NCBI RefSeq assembly: GCF_020037475.1 | Contig: NZ_JAIQDB010000003.1 | Location: 170,919 to 228,764 of the forward strand | Source of the DNA: Sutcliffiella deserti | GTDB taxonomy: Bacteria > Bacillota > Bacilli > Bacillales > Bacillaceae_I | Direction of reading: 5' to 3' | Length of the DNA: 57,846 nt | Part shown: positions 7,787 to 15,552 of the stretch, in pieces | Layout of the letters: the number at the start of each line of letters is the position of its first letter | Position numbering within the stretch: the first letter of the stretch is position 1 | Program-made: the position numbers and the translations under genes | The notes under the pieces: model-generated | What the model was told of the DNA's origin: nothing | The model's input: only the letters and a program-made list of their open reading frames with translations | Database searches by the model: none

Positions 7787-8287
7787 TTATAGTAAAACAA
7801 ATAATCCAACTATCGAAGCTAAGATACCTCCAACGCGATTTGCAATTAATGCAAGTTCACTAGGTTCAGCATCACGTAGTTTCCAACCAATCTCTAGATA
7901 CCAAGCTACTTTTGGGAATACTGCCCCTAATAAACCGAATAAAATGATTACTATCCCTAATGGATTGCCTGATGAACTATTAGATGTAATTGCATCTCCA
8001 TCTATTTGCTCATATCTTTCAATAGCCTCTTCTCCCAAACTCATCTCTTCACTTGTTAATTCCAGAGAGCCACCACCATGCCCAGTATTTCCTGATTTTT
8101 CATAAAAATATGTATGACCATTTTCAAATTCCACTTCATATCTGTAACCATTAGAGCGATCTTCAAAGAATACCGTTACTACCTCCCCATTCGATAATTC
8201 AATTTCTCTTGGAGACTCTGCTGATGTATTAATTGTGATAAAAAGGCTAAAAAATATCATTATAATTACTTTAATAGTAAGTCTCAT
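7787..8287 (-). CDS. Secreted/membrane protein with DUF6199-like C-terminus
   Basis: 166 aa; ATG after GGAGGTGG. Residues 1-24 form a signal peptide ending near TSAES. A small extracytoplasmic beta-type domain follows (NGEVVTVFFEDRSNGYRYEVEFENG), then a glycine/serine linker, then two C-terminal membrane segments around FPKVAWYLEIGWKLRDAEPS. That last motif, with W, GWK and DAEPS, is what I associate with DUF6199. Function unknown. First gene of a two-gene unit with 7297-7752. Confidence 0.7.
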   Translation of the reverse strand: MRLTIKVIIMIFFSLFITINTSAESPREIELSNGEVVTVFFEDRSNGYRYEVEFENGHTYFYEKSGNTGHGGGSLELTSEEMSLGEEAIERYEQIDGDAITSNSSSGNPLGIVIILFGLLGAVFPKVAWYLEIGWKLRDAEPSELALIANRVGGILASIVGLFVLL

Positions 8288-8424
8288 CAAGCCACCTCCT
8301 TCAGTAGACTTAAAACTATTGTAGTATTTACCAAGATCTCCACCTTCTGTTTGTATATTTAATTTTACGGATACAAACCAAAAAAGTTTCGTTATTGAAT
8401 AATCTGGCTTAGCTACTTCAACAA

Positions 8425-8455
8425 GAAAAAGCGAATACCTTTGTTAAGCATTCGC
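8425..8455 (-). terminator. Terminator of the 8490-8774 gene
   Basis: Minus strand GCGAATGC pairs with GGTATTCGC, followed by TTTTTCTTG. Confidence 0.65.
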
Positions 8456-8489
8456 ACCTGTTATTCATAAAGTCTTACACAATAAGTCA

Positions 8490-8774
8490 TTATTTCTTAC
8501 GTTTTCGTTCTAAAAATATAGGTGCTATATTTAGTAAGATAGAAACAATTGTCAAAAACCAAAATGCCCTTGCCATACCAGGTATTACATCCGATAAAGC
8601 CGCCCAATCTTCGGCTTTTACCCACCGAGTTAGATAACTGTAATCTGCACAAATTGTTAATGCTGTAAATGATAATGCCATCGCCATAGCAAGCTTATAA
8701 TCCTTTCCTGCTGCAAACATATAAAGATTTATAAAAGTTAGTACTATTGCAATGACCCCAAATATTACCCACAT
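8490..8774 (-). CDS. Hypothetical three-helix membrane protein
   Basis: 94 aa; AGGAGGTATAGTT precedes the ATG. Membrane segments lie near residues 2-20, 28-45 and 68-88, with a tryptophan-containing loop (LTRWVKAEDWAALSDV) between the second and third and a basic C-terminus (LERKRKK). No known motif. Followed by a terminator, so probably monocistronic. Confidence 0.7.
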   Translation of the reverse strand: MWVIFGVIAIVLTFINLYMFAAGKDYKLAMAMALSFTALTICADYSYLTRWVKAEDWAALSDVIPGMARAFWFLTIVSILLNIAPIFLERKRKK

Positions 8775-8844
8775 AACTATACCTCCTTATATTTTTATTT
8801 TTGTCGTTTAGTGCTTACCTGCCCCTTTAATTGAAGATTACTAA

Positions 8845-9264
8845 TTAGTTTCCTGACACAGTTTGAAACGATAGTTCATTGCCATTTTTGAAGCTTCGTA
8901 TTGTTTCATACTGCTTATCTTTATGTATTTTATATACTACCTGTTGCTTTAAACTTGCATGGGAATAATCTTTTGTTTTTTCTTCAATATAATTTATGTT
9001 TAATATTTTTCCGTCTGAATCCACACTAAAATCGGTAAAATAAGCAGCATTTTCACCCTCTATCACGTTTTTTCCATTTAACATCACATATATTACCTTG
9101 TCCTCATCGAAATAAAGATGTGCACCATTTGTGTCCTCAACACTTTCAAAAAAAGTACGAACATTGTTGTTTGTATTAGCGATTTCAACTTCATTGAAAG
9201 TCAATTCCGAACTACATCCAGCTAATAATAGAATAAATATGAAAACTGACAATATTTTTTTCAT
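8845..9264 (-). CDS. Hypothetical lipoprotein
   Basis: 139 aa. The lipobox LLAGC at residues 13-17 predicts processing by Lgt and Lsp and anchoring to the outer face of the membrane. The mature part is polar and beta-rich (HLYFDEDKVIYVMLNGKNV, QVVYKIHKDKQYETIRSF), like small DUF4362-type Bacillus lipoproteins, but I cannot assign a family. Preceded by an AGAGGAGTG-type site. Confidence 0.75.
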   Translation of the reverse strand: MKKILSVFIFILLLAGCSSELTFNEVEIANTNNNVRTFFESVEDTNGAHLYFDEDKVIYVMLNGKNVIEGENAAYFTDFSVDSDGKILNINYIEEKTKDYSHASLKQQVVYKIHKDKQYETIRSFKNGNELSFQTVSGN

Positions 9265-9360
9265 ATTAAAAACACTCCTCTAAAGTTTTGAAGTAAACTG
9301 CCCTATTACTCAATACCAATTATTTCAAAAATCAGACATTTACACAAGATACACTTCCAT

Positions 9361-9391
9361 AAAAAAGAAGCTTATCTTGTTGCAGATAAAC
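9361..9391 (-). terminator. Terminator of the 9411-9722 gene
   Basis: Minus strand TTATCT-GCAACA-AGATAA then GCTTCTTTTTT. Confidence 0.65.
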
Positions 9392-9410
9392 ACCTGTTTG
9401 AAGAACAATT

Positions 9411-9722
9411 TTATTTCCCTTTATTTCTATATGGATACAATACTTTTTCGACCCAATCAAAAAACACTTCGTATGCTTCATCATCTGTTTTAACATTACT
9501 AAGAAATACACCTAAACGTTCATCATAATAATAATCCTTACTCTCAAATAAAACTCTAATTTCCTTTTCATCGAGGAAATCATTAAAAAACAAATCCATT
9601 GACCCATCTTGTCTTACCCAAGCAATAGATTCTATTGCAGGAGCAACTTCCTCTTCCCAATTCGCCACATGAAGGTGGTCTCCAGTATAGTTAACCCCAT
9701 CAAAGTATTCTTTCTCATTCAT
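9411..9722 (-). CDS. Hypothetical acidic cytoplasmic protein
   Basis: 103 aa from the ATG eight bases after GGAGG; a longer version from 9749 has no suitable site. Strongly acidic, rich in aromatic residues (YFDGVNYTGDHLHVANWEEE, VFFDWVEKVLYPYRNKGK), no signal or membrane helix. The mix of W, Y, D and E recalls immunity-type proteins, but nothing diagnostic is present. Function unknown. Confidence 0.65.
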   Translation of the reverse strand: MNEKEYFDGVNYTGDHLHVANWEEEVAPAIESIAWVRQDGSMDLFFNDFLDEKEIRVLFESKDYYYDERLGVFLSNVKTDDEAYEVFFDWVEKVLYPYRNKGK

Positions 9723-9747
9723 TGATTTAACCTCCGATATTCTTTCC

Positions 9748-9928
9748 ACATTAATCCAAAAAGAAGCAGTAGAACCGTCCGAGCCCCGTGAAAAAGTAGT
9801 CCTTTTTGAAAAAACACCTTATTAAGGGGTACATAAATGTCTCCCTTTAAAAAACACGGGGCTTAGAATCGATTCTAGAGACCCGTCTTTTTTTCGTTAA
9901 TTCTAATCTCAAACCGTCCCTTTGCTCC
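9748..9928. repeat. REP-like element apparently split by an internal segment
   Basis: The left end (9748-9780) carries ATTAATCCAAAAAGAAGC followed by AGTAGAACCGTCC. The right end (9911-9928) carries AAACCGTCCCTTTGCTCC. Joined, they would rebuild the intact element at 10687-10730, which starts with the same ATTAATCCAAAAA. The middle 130 bases contain an imperfect CCCCGTG ... CACGGGG inverted repeat. An insertion into an older REP is one reading. Confidence 0.5.
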
Positions 9929-9969
9929 TAAAAAACGCACCGTTTGTTGAATATGAGATCATTTATTGT

Positions 9970-10140
9970 TTATTTTCCATCAGATAATTTAGTTATATCG
10001 TAAATCCATAATAAAGCTAGGAAAATAGCAAATAAAATTGTTAAAGTGGTATTGCTTAAATCATAAAAGTAGTTAAGAGTTAAAACTCCAAACAAATATA
10101 CTGCTGCAAACAAAACCCTTATATTTTTCCTTAAGATCAT
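9970..10140 (-). CDS. Small two-helix membrane protein
   Basis: 56 aa; AGAGGTG lies four bases before the ATG. Two membrane helices (about residues 9-24 and 33-48) separated by NYFYDLSNTT, with positive N-terminal MILRKNIR. No family recognised. Supported by ribosome site and composition only. Confidence 0.55.
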   Translation of the reverse strand: MILRKNIRVLFAAVYLFGVLTLNYFYDLSNTTLTILFAIFLALLWIYDITKLSDGK

Positions 10141-10256
10141 AAACACCTCTTTAAAGTCACCGTATAATGAAACTTTTTATAGAATGAAACAACTTTCTAT
10201 TCTGGTCCATTTGGTAAGGATGTTTCCATTCCATTTTTCCAAAAGGTCTTCTGATG

Positions 10257-10556
10257 TTAATTTTTAGTAATCTCACCTAATTTTATCTCCACAGCTTCTT
10301 CGTTTGGAAATACCATATATTTTAATAATACTATAAATATTCCATAATTTCTGTTAAATTTTAGCATGCGATATTCTTTGTAAATTCGCTCGCTAAGCAA
10401 ACCGTTTTATGTTTCTACCTCAACTGAACTACTCTTTAATGTGTACATGTTTCACACAATCGGTTTTTCTGCTGGAGCTATTTTGTTTTTACCAATAAGA
10501 GTTAGTTCTTCTAATAAGGGGCCCATTCATTTGAAATTGTTAAACGAAGATAACAT
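10257..10556 (-). pseudogene. Decayed gene, 100 codons with three in-frame stops
   Basis: A single minus-strand frame from ATG at 10556 to TAA at 10257 reads as protein apart from stops after LSSFNNFK, after IAPAEKPIV and after SSSVEVET. Intact stretches include MGPLLEELTLIGKNK, GLLSERIYKEYRMLKFN and IFIVLLKYMVFPNEEAVEI, the last a hydrophobic then acidic C-terminus. No frameshift is needed, so decay is by point mutation. Family not recognised. The surrounding 10141-10966 interval otherwise holds only a REP element and no intact gene. Confidence 0.5.
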
Positions 10557-10686
10557 GATACAGTGACTCTTAAACATTTACCTCCACGGTATAGTACCAT
10601 CTCTTCCCTCATGAATTGCTTAAACTTCACCACTTTCCATGCCTATTTCCTCTTAGTTTTATTTTGTTATTTCAAGTAAAATTTAC

Positions 10687-10730
10687 ATATTAATCCAAAA
10701 AAACGAGCGGTAGAACCTTCCCTTTGCTCC
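10687..10730. repeat. REP-like palindrome
   Basis: The opposite strand reads GGAGCAAAGGGAAGGTTC then TACCGCTC followed by seven Ts, with GAGC/GCTC ends. It shares ATTAATCCAAAAA and GTAGAACC with the element at 9748. It may also act as a minus-strand terminator. Confidence 0.5.
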
Positions 10731-10966
10731 CTCATAGACTAGGCCAAACTAGACGTTCTTTCTTTATGGATAGAAGCAAATGAGAAAGAAGAGTATTGAC
10801 CCCAGCTCAACAGCTTGGGATCATAGCTACACAATTTACAATATCTGATATTTTATCCTTTACATAGAACTCCTACTTTTCGAAGTTACTTAAATCCAAC
10901 CAACATACATGAGGAGGAGAATATGGGGAAATATAAATTATAATATATTCATTCGGAGGGTTTATG

Positions 10967-11986
10967 ATGGAGAATGGAAAACAGATAAGGTTAACATCAA
11001 TGGAAATCTCCCAACTTTGGGCACAATATTTGAATGATAGCGGAAGCATTTGTATTCTTACATATTTTTTAGAAAAGGCTGAGGATACAGAGATTAAGCC
11101 TGTTATTGAATACGCGTTAAAACTCTCAATAAAACATATAGAAAAACTGACTTCTATTTTTATTGAGGAAAAACATGCAATCCCTCATGGTTTTAAAATA
11201 GAGGAAGATGTCGATATAACTGCTCCTAGGTTATATTCTGACATTTATGTATTAAATTTTATTAATCAAATGTCAATGGTTGGACTTACAACTTACGGAG
11301 CAAGTTTATCGGGGTCTACCAGAGCTGACATAACAGATTTCTATATGGAGTGCCTGTCTGAAACCATGCAATTATTTAAACAGTCGAAAGACCTGCTTTT
11401 GTCCAAAGGTCTTTATATAAGGTCTCCATATTTGCCAAACTTGGAAAAAGCAGAATTTGTGAAAAAACAGCGTTTTGTATGGGATATTATTGGTGAAAAA
11501 AGACCTTTAATAGCATCTGAAATCTCCAATATATTTGCAAATATTCAAAGAAATGCTTTAGGAGCAGCGACTCTAGCAGGATTTTGCCAGGTTGCTCAGG
11601 ACAAACAAGTAAAAAAATTCTTGGTCAGAGGGATTGAAATGGCCAAAAAGCACATTATATTATTCGGGAAAAAATTTGAAGAAAGCAATCTTCCAGTTCC
11701 TACAACTTGGGCAACAGAAATCACGGATAGCACTGTTTATACTTTTTCGGATAAACTAATGATGTTCTTTACAACAGCATTAATCGGGTTGAGTATTGGG
11801 TATTATGGAACAGGTGTTGCACAAAGTCCCAGAGTGGATATAGGCGTTATGTATAACAGATTGATGGCAGAAATCGAGCTGTATTCTGAGGATGGCTCTA
11901 ATATCATGATAAATAATAAATGGTTAGAACAGCCTCCAATAGCATCAGACAGAGATGAGTTAGCCAAAGCTAATCTAAATGACTGA
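10967..11986 (+). CDS. DUF3231 family protein (first of three)
   Basis: 339 aa; starts at the second of two adjacent ATGs, six bases after GGAGGG. It is made of two tandem, all-alpha repeats of about 165 residues. The first begins with LTSMEISQLWAQYLNDSG, the second with RPLIASEISNIFANIQRN, each predicted as a helical bundle. Conserved landmarks include YTFSDKLMMFF, QSPRVDIG and the C-terminal W-L-EQPP motif. No enzyme motif or membrane helix. DUF3231 proteins are widespread in spore-forming Bacillales and are suspected spore or stress proteins; that role is not shown here. Related copies lie at 13118 and 32289. Confidence 0.88.
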   Translation: MENGKQIRLTSMEISQLWAQYLNDSGSICILTYFLEKAEDTEIKPVIEYALKLSIKHIEKLTSIFIEEKHAIPHGFKIEEDVDITAPRLYSDIYVLNFINQMSMVGLTTYGASLSGSTRADITDFYMECLSETMQLFKQSKDLLLSKGLYIRSPYLPNLEKAEFVKKQRFVWDIIGEKRPLIASEISNIFANIQRNALGAATLAGFCQVAQDKQVKKFLVRGIEMAKKHIILFGKKFEESNLPVPTTWATEITDSTVYTFSDKLMMFFTTALIGLSIGYYGTGVAQSPRVDIGVMYNRLMAEIELYSEDGSNIMINNKWLEQPPIASDRDELAKANLND

Positions 11987-12064
11987 TCTCAAAAGGGAGG
12001 TCATTTACAGTCCTTTTCTGATAACACAATTACTAGTTGAGGGACATGTGGGGTGAATTTTACG

Positions 12065-12559
12065 ATGAAAAATACATATAAATCCCCTTGTTCAGCTTTA
12101 TTATGGTCACTTGTTTTACCTGGATTTGGTCAATTTTATAATGGTCAACTTTTTATTGGCTTTTTCTTGATGGTTTTGGAAGTTTTGATTAACTATAGTT
12201 CTAATTTAAATTTGGCAATATACCATACTTTCAGAGGAGAATTGCAACAGGCACATCAGGTTGTTCATTACAATTGGGGTTTGTTTTATCCTTCTTTATG
12301 GGGATATGGTATGTGGCAAGCATACAATGAAGCCATAAGTATAAACAACACACTGAGAGAAAAAGGAATAAGTGAACCTCTCAAAAAGGCTGATTTCACG
12401 GGAATGCTTTTCGGTTTAGTTGCAGGAATGGTTTTGGGTCTATTTTTCCAATTTATTTTTATTAGTCCAGTTTATACAGGTCTTGCAATTGGGTTGCTTG
12501 GAGCAATTATTGGATATTTAGTGGAAAAGTGCATATATAAACTAATTGACAGACATTAA
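12065..12559 (+). CDS. Membrane protein with TM2-like PGFGQFYNGQ motif
   Basis: 164 aa from the ATG nine bases after GGGGTG; an in-frame GTG lies within that site. Residues 8-30 read SALLWSLVLPGFGQFYNGQ, a TM2-type hairpin seen in small Bacillus membrane proteins, followed by a second helix. A soluble central part follows (YNEAISINNTLREKGIS), then two C-terminal glycine-rich membrane helices. Positioned 66 bases beyond the DUF3231 gene on the same strand, so possibly cotranscribed. Function unknown. Confidence 0.7.
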   Translation: MKNTYKSPCSALLWSLVLPGFGQFYNGQLFIGFFLMVLEVLINYSSNLNLAIYHTFRGELQQAHQVVHYNWGLFYPSLWGYGMWQAYNEAISINNTLREKGISEPLKKADFTGMLFGLVAGMVLGLFFQFIFISPVYTGLAIGLLGAIIGYLVEKCIYKLIDRH

Positions 12560-12678
12560 TAAGAACATTACTTGATTAATGGCAGACTGCAGTAGGAAAG
12601 CTTTTATTTGCAAATTATAAGTTTGCACCTCAGAAGTAAACCCGTTACCAACATATAGAACGTTTCAATATTTTTTGT

Positions 12679-12995
12679 TCAACTCCTGCCCCGGTAGATA
12701 AGTAGTTTTTTTTCACAATCACCTTTTTATTTTTCAACATATTCATTTGACTCAAAGGCAATTTTTGCTAAACTACCTGGCCCTTAAGTCCAAGATATTG
12801 CACCAATTAGCTTTATTCTCCTGACATATAACCAATTACTTTGTTTGTATTAGCATAATTAAGTATTATTGGTTTAGTTGCTACAACAGTCCCCCTTATC
12901 TTTAACAGAAACAGCTAACTCAAAAAAATTATCCTCAACATCACTTTCTATTTTTGGATTATTTGAACAACCAATAATTCCCCTCCCTATTTTAA
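12679..12995 (-). pseudogene. Decayed lipoprotein-like gene
   Basis: Minus-strand reading gives IIGCSNNPKIESDVED then NFFELAVSVKDKG, a frameshift, TVVATKPIILNYANTNK and VIGYMSGE, another shift, KLIGAISWT, a stop, GPGSLAKIAFESNEYVEK, a stop, and KGDCEKKLLIYRGRS. The GCSN near the start looks like the end of a lipobox. Two frameshifts and two stops show it is dead. Family unrecognised. The rest of 12560-13117 holds no gene. Confidence 0.55.
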
Positions 12996-13117
12996 GCAGT
13001 CGTCCTAAATAAACACTTATTAAATTTTCTAGATGTTCAACTATTTTTTTTGATTAATGAATTAGAAATCCATATTATGCTCAACCTAAAATGAGAAACT
13101 TTAGGAGGAGATAATCT

Positions 13118-14128
13118 ATGGAAAGACCATCTGCAATTACTTCATCTGAATTAGGTGTTTTATGGCTTACATATCAAGAGAAAACCATGATCTTACGTAT
13201 ATTAGAATATTTTATAGAAAAAGCAGATGACGAAACAGCGAAGGGGATTATGACTGATTTATATGGAGAGATTAACAACTATGTTGGTATCATCACAGAA
13301 ATTTTTCAAAATGAAGGGGCTGTAATACCGGTTGGCTATACTGCCCAAGATGTTAATAAGGATGTACCGAAGTTATATGATAATGGGTTTGATATCATGT
13401 TTGTTCGACTATTAAAAGAAATTAGTATTGGACTTCACTCACTCAATATAACGATGTGTTATAGAGAAGATATTGTAATGCATTTGAAAAAGCTAACTGC
13501 CATTACTCAAAAGTATTACATCATTTGCACACAATATTTGCTTGAAAAAGGTTTACTTGTTAAACCTCCTCATGTGTCAATGCCAACATCAGTAGAATTT
13601 GTTAAAGATAACAGCTACTTAGGTGGATTACCCATTAATCCATTTAGCGAAAAGCGCACATTAAATACAGTTGAGGTTGCTCAGATTCACCACGCCGTTG
13701 AAGCTAATATTCTTGGGATTCAGATGATTACGGGTTTTGCTCAATGTGCAAATGAAGAAAAAGTAAAAAAATACTTTAATGATGGAGCTGAACTTGCAAA
13801 AGGTTTTGTAAAAGAATTAACTGAAGTCTTAATTCAAAGTTCTATCCCAACTCCGCAATCAGCAGGAGGCAATGCAACTCGGTCAACAATAGCACCATTT
13901 TCTGATAAATTAATGTTGTATTGCACAAGTCTTTTTTGTAGTTTTTCGTTGGGTAGTGGTTCATTAGGAACCGCCTTTAGTTTGAGAAATGATATACCAG
14001 CTAAAATGACTATTTTTATGAAAGATATTTTTGAATATGCTCATAAAGGAGCAAAAATAATGATACAAAATGGTTGGATGGAAGAACCACCTCAAATGGA
14101 GGAACGAAAGAAAATTATTAAAAAATAA
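13118..14128 (+). CDS. DUF3231 family protein (second of three)
   Basis: 336 aa; AGGAGGAG lies just upstream of the ATG. Same two-repeat all-alpha layout as 10967-11986: SSELGVLWLTYQEKTMILR opens repeat one and NTVEVAQIHHAVEANILG opens repeat two, ending in NGWMEEPPQM. It is the most divergent of the three copies: PFSDKLMLYCTSLFC replaces the usual motif and several extra cysteines appear. It lies 210 bases upstream of the UGA-containing peroxiredoxin on the same strand. Function unproven. Confidence 0.87.
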   Translation: MERPSAITSSELGVLWLTYQEKTMILRILEYFIEKADDETAKGIMTDLYGEINNYVGIITEIFQNEGAVIPVGYTAQDVNKDVPKLYDNGFDIMFVRLLKEISIGLHSLNITMCYREDIVMHLKKLTAITQKYYIICTQYLLEKGLLVKPPHVSMPTSVEFVKDNSYLGGLPINPFSEKRTLNTVEVAQIHHAVEANILGIQMITGFAQCANEEKVKKYFNDGAELAKGFVKELTEVLIQSSIPTPQSAGGNATRSTIAPFSDKLMLYCTSLFCSFSLGSGSLGTAFSLRNDIPAKMTIFMKDIFEYAHKGAKIMIQNGWMEEPPQMEERKKIIKK

Positions 14129-14179
14129 GGCTTTGTTAAAGATGAGTGTTGATAATAGTGCTTTTCTAGCTGATGATTG

Positions 14180-14262
14180 GAGCAAAAAGCGTAGCGTAGA
14201 CCTCGAGCATAGCTATAGCTGAGGAGCGCCAGCACTCGCTGTGCCAGCGCAACTGCTCATTA
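14180..14262 (+). other. GC-rich cluster of palindromes
   Basis: A short island much richer in G+C than its neighbours. It contains CCTCGAGC ... GCTGAGG, ATAGCTAT, and GCGC-CA-GCAC-TCGCT-GTGC-CA-GCGC, a hairpin with a symmetric CA/CA internal loop. No T-run, so not a standard terminator. It lies between the DUF3231 gene and the peroxiredoxin. Could be a mobile REP-like element or an RNA structure. Confidence 0.45.
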
Positions 14263-14339
14263 ATTCTAGGTACACCGACAATTTGTCTGATACATATGGA
14301 TATATGAGTTCAACTTTTTGATAAGGAGGGCATTGTCAT

Positions 14340-14933
14340 ATGTATGAAGACTGTGTTCAACCATTTTGTGCACAAACAACTGATACAGCACCCTTGTTTG
14401 TGGCAGAAGCTTACGACAACGTAGAAAAGAAGATTAAAGAAATTAGTCTAGAAAGTTACCGTGGAAAATGGGTGATTTTATTTTTTTATGCTAGTGATTT
14501 TACTTTTGTTTGACCGACAGAGCTGGCAGCGGTCGCTGCTATCCATAATCAACTGAGGACCTTAAATACAGATGTACTTGCCATAAGTACAGACAGTGTG
14601 TATTCTCATAAAGTTTTTACGGAGGTGTCTCCTTCTGCTGCTCAGGTGACGTTTCCACTATTAAGTGACCGAACACATAAAATTAGTAAAGCATACAGAG
14701 TGCTAAATGAAAAAACTGGGGCTACATTTAGAGCAACCATCATAATAGATCCAGAAGGAACGATTGTTACTAAATTCGTAAATCCACCGGAAGTTGGTCG
14801 AAATGTTCACGAAATTTTAAGAGTAATTCAAGGGATACAATATAGTAGAAAGACTGGGGAAGGAGTCCCTGCTAATTGGGTACAGGGGCAACCTGGTATT
14901 ATTAGGGATCCAAAGTACATTGGTAGAATTTAA
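14340..14933 (+). CDS. Selenocysteine-containing peroxiredoxin (AhpC/TSA family), UGA at codon 58
   Basis: 197 codons from ATG (14340), with AAGGAGGG upstream, to TAA. Peroxiredoxins reduce peroxides through a peroxidatic cysteine in the motif F-(T/V)-C-P-T-E-L. Here the frame reads YASDFTFV, then TGA at 14511-14513, then PTELAAV, so the only in-frame stop falls exactly on that cysteine codon. The frame is intact on both sides, with the family features [28 protein letters not shown] and PANW. A SECIS-like hairpin follows the UGA. The usual resolving cysteine before PANW is replaced (GEGVPANW), and cysteines 5 and 10 lie at the N-terminus, so the enzyme may use an external thiol. A plain nonsense pseudogene is the alternative, but it would have to hit this single codon by chance. 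Confidence 0.85.
14524..14541 (+). promoter_or_regulatory. Bacterial SECIS-like hairpin
   Basis: Starting 11 bases after the UGA: UG-GCAGC-GGUC-GCUGC-UA, a seven-pair stem capped by GGUC. In E. coli fdhF the SelB-binding hairpin also presents GGUC in its apical loop, at bases 19-22 after UGA; here it is at bases 18-21. A second pairing, GACCG (overlapping the UGA) with CGGUC, is possible. It lies inside the coding frame, as bacterial SECIS elements do. Confidence 0.7.
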
Positions 14934-15130
14934 GGACTTCCCTTCATAAAGTTCATCGGTAGTGATTCATGCATCTTTCACTATTCAATTCAATTATAGG
15001 GTGCGTTGAACCAAGAAGGATTAACGCTTCTTCCCGTTAGATTTATTGCTTGGTATTTATAAGAAATACACGCTCTTAAACCAGTAATCTACATATATTA
15101 ATGTTAATTACTGGTTTAGGAGTGAATAAT

Positions 15131-15523
15131 GTGTACTATTATAATAACTTGCAATATATGAATTATCCCCCGGGCTATCCTAACAATTTTACTCATTTAT
15201 CAAATAGAAATTTACCTAACCCTCATCCAACTAGGTTTACAACTAATTTTAGGGACAGAACTAGCTTTTTAAAAGAGGAAGCAGCAGCAATAGCTTTACT
15301 TTTAGGCATTGACTTTACTCAAAGTAAGTTTGATTTAGATGAGTTTTGGATGGGAGTGAATACTGAACTTGAACACGGGAAACTATCCAGCCAAACTAAT
15401 GTTACTGGGGATGACCCGCTAATTACAGGAAAAATCGCATTGGCTCATCTTAATGAGATTCCTGATTATTATAAAAGATTAAAAGTTCTTGAGGAGGAAG
15501 CAAAATTATATTGGAACAGATAA
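15131..15523 (+). CDS. DUF5661 family protein
   Basis: 130 aa, taken from the GTG after TTAGGAGTG; an upstream ATG at 15101 has no ribosome site. The N-terminus is rich in Tyr, Asn and Pro (YYYNNLQYMNYPPGYPNN). The C-terminal part matches what I know of DUF5661: EEAAAIALLLGIDF, FDLDEFWMGVNTELEHG, TGDDPLITGKIALAHLNEIP, DYYKRL. No enzyme motif. The Tyr/Asn-rich head resembles spore coat or morphogenesis proteins. Function unknown; 197 bases after the peroxiredoxin. Confidence 0.8.
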   Translation: MYYYNNLQYMNYPPGYPNNFTHLSNRNLPNPHPTRFTTNFRDRTSFLKEEAAAIALLLGIDFTQSKFDLDEFWMGVNTELEHGKLSSQTNVTGDDPLITGKIALAHLNEIPDYYKRLKVLEEEAKLYWNR

Positions 15524-15552
15524 TAACTCCATAAAAAATTAACAGTTTATCT

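Noticed and set aside
10964..10966. First ATG of the ATGATG doublet as start of the first DUF3231 gene
   Set aside because: It lies only three bases after GGAGGG; the second ATG has the usual spacing. The difference is a single residue.
14180..14262. Possible tRNA-Sec near the peroxiredoxin
   Set aside because: No T-loop GTTCRA motif, no TCA anticodon loop in the right place, and pairing does not fit a tRNA cloverleaf.
14511..14513. Peroxiredoxin as a simple nonsense pseudogene
   Set aside because: The only lesion falls on the single codon for the catalytic Cys, the codon is UGA rather than UAA or UAG, a SECIS-like hairpin follows, and the rest of the frame is undamaged. Not excluded until sel genes are confirmed.
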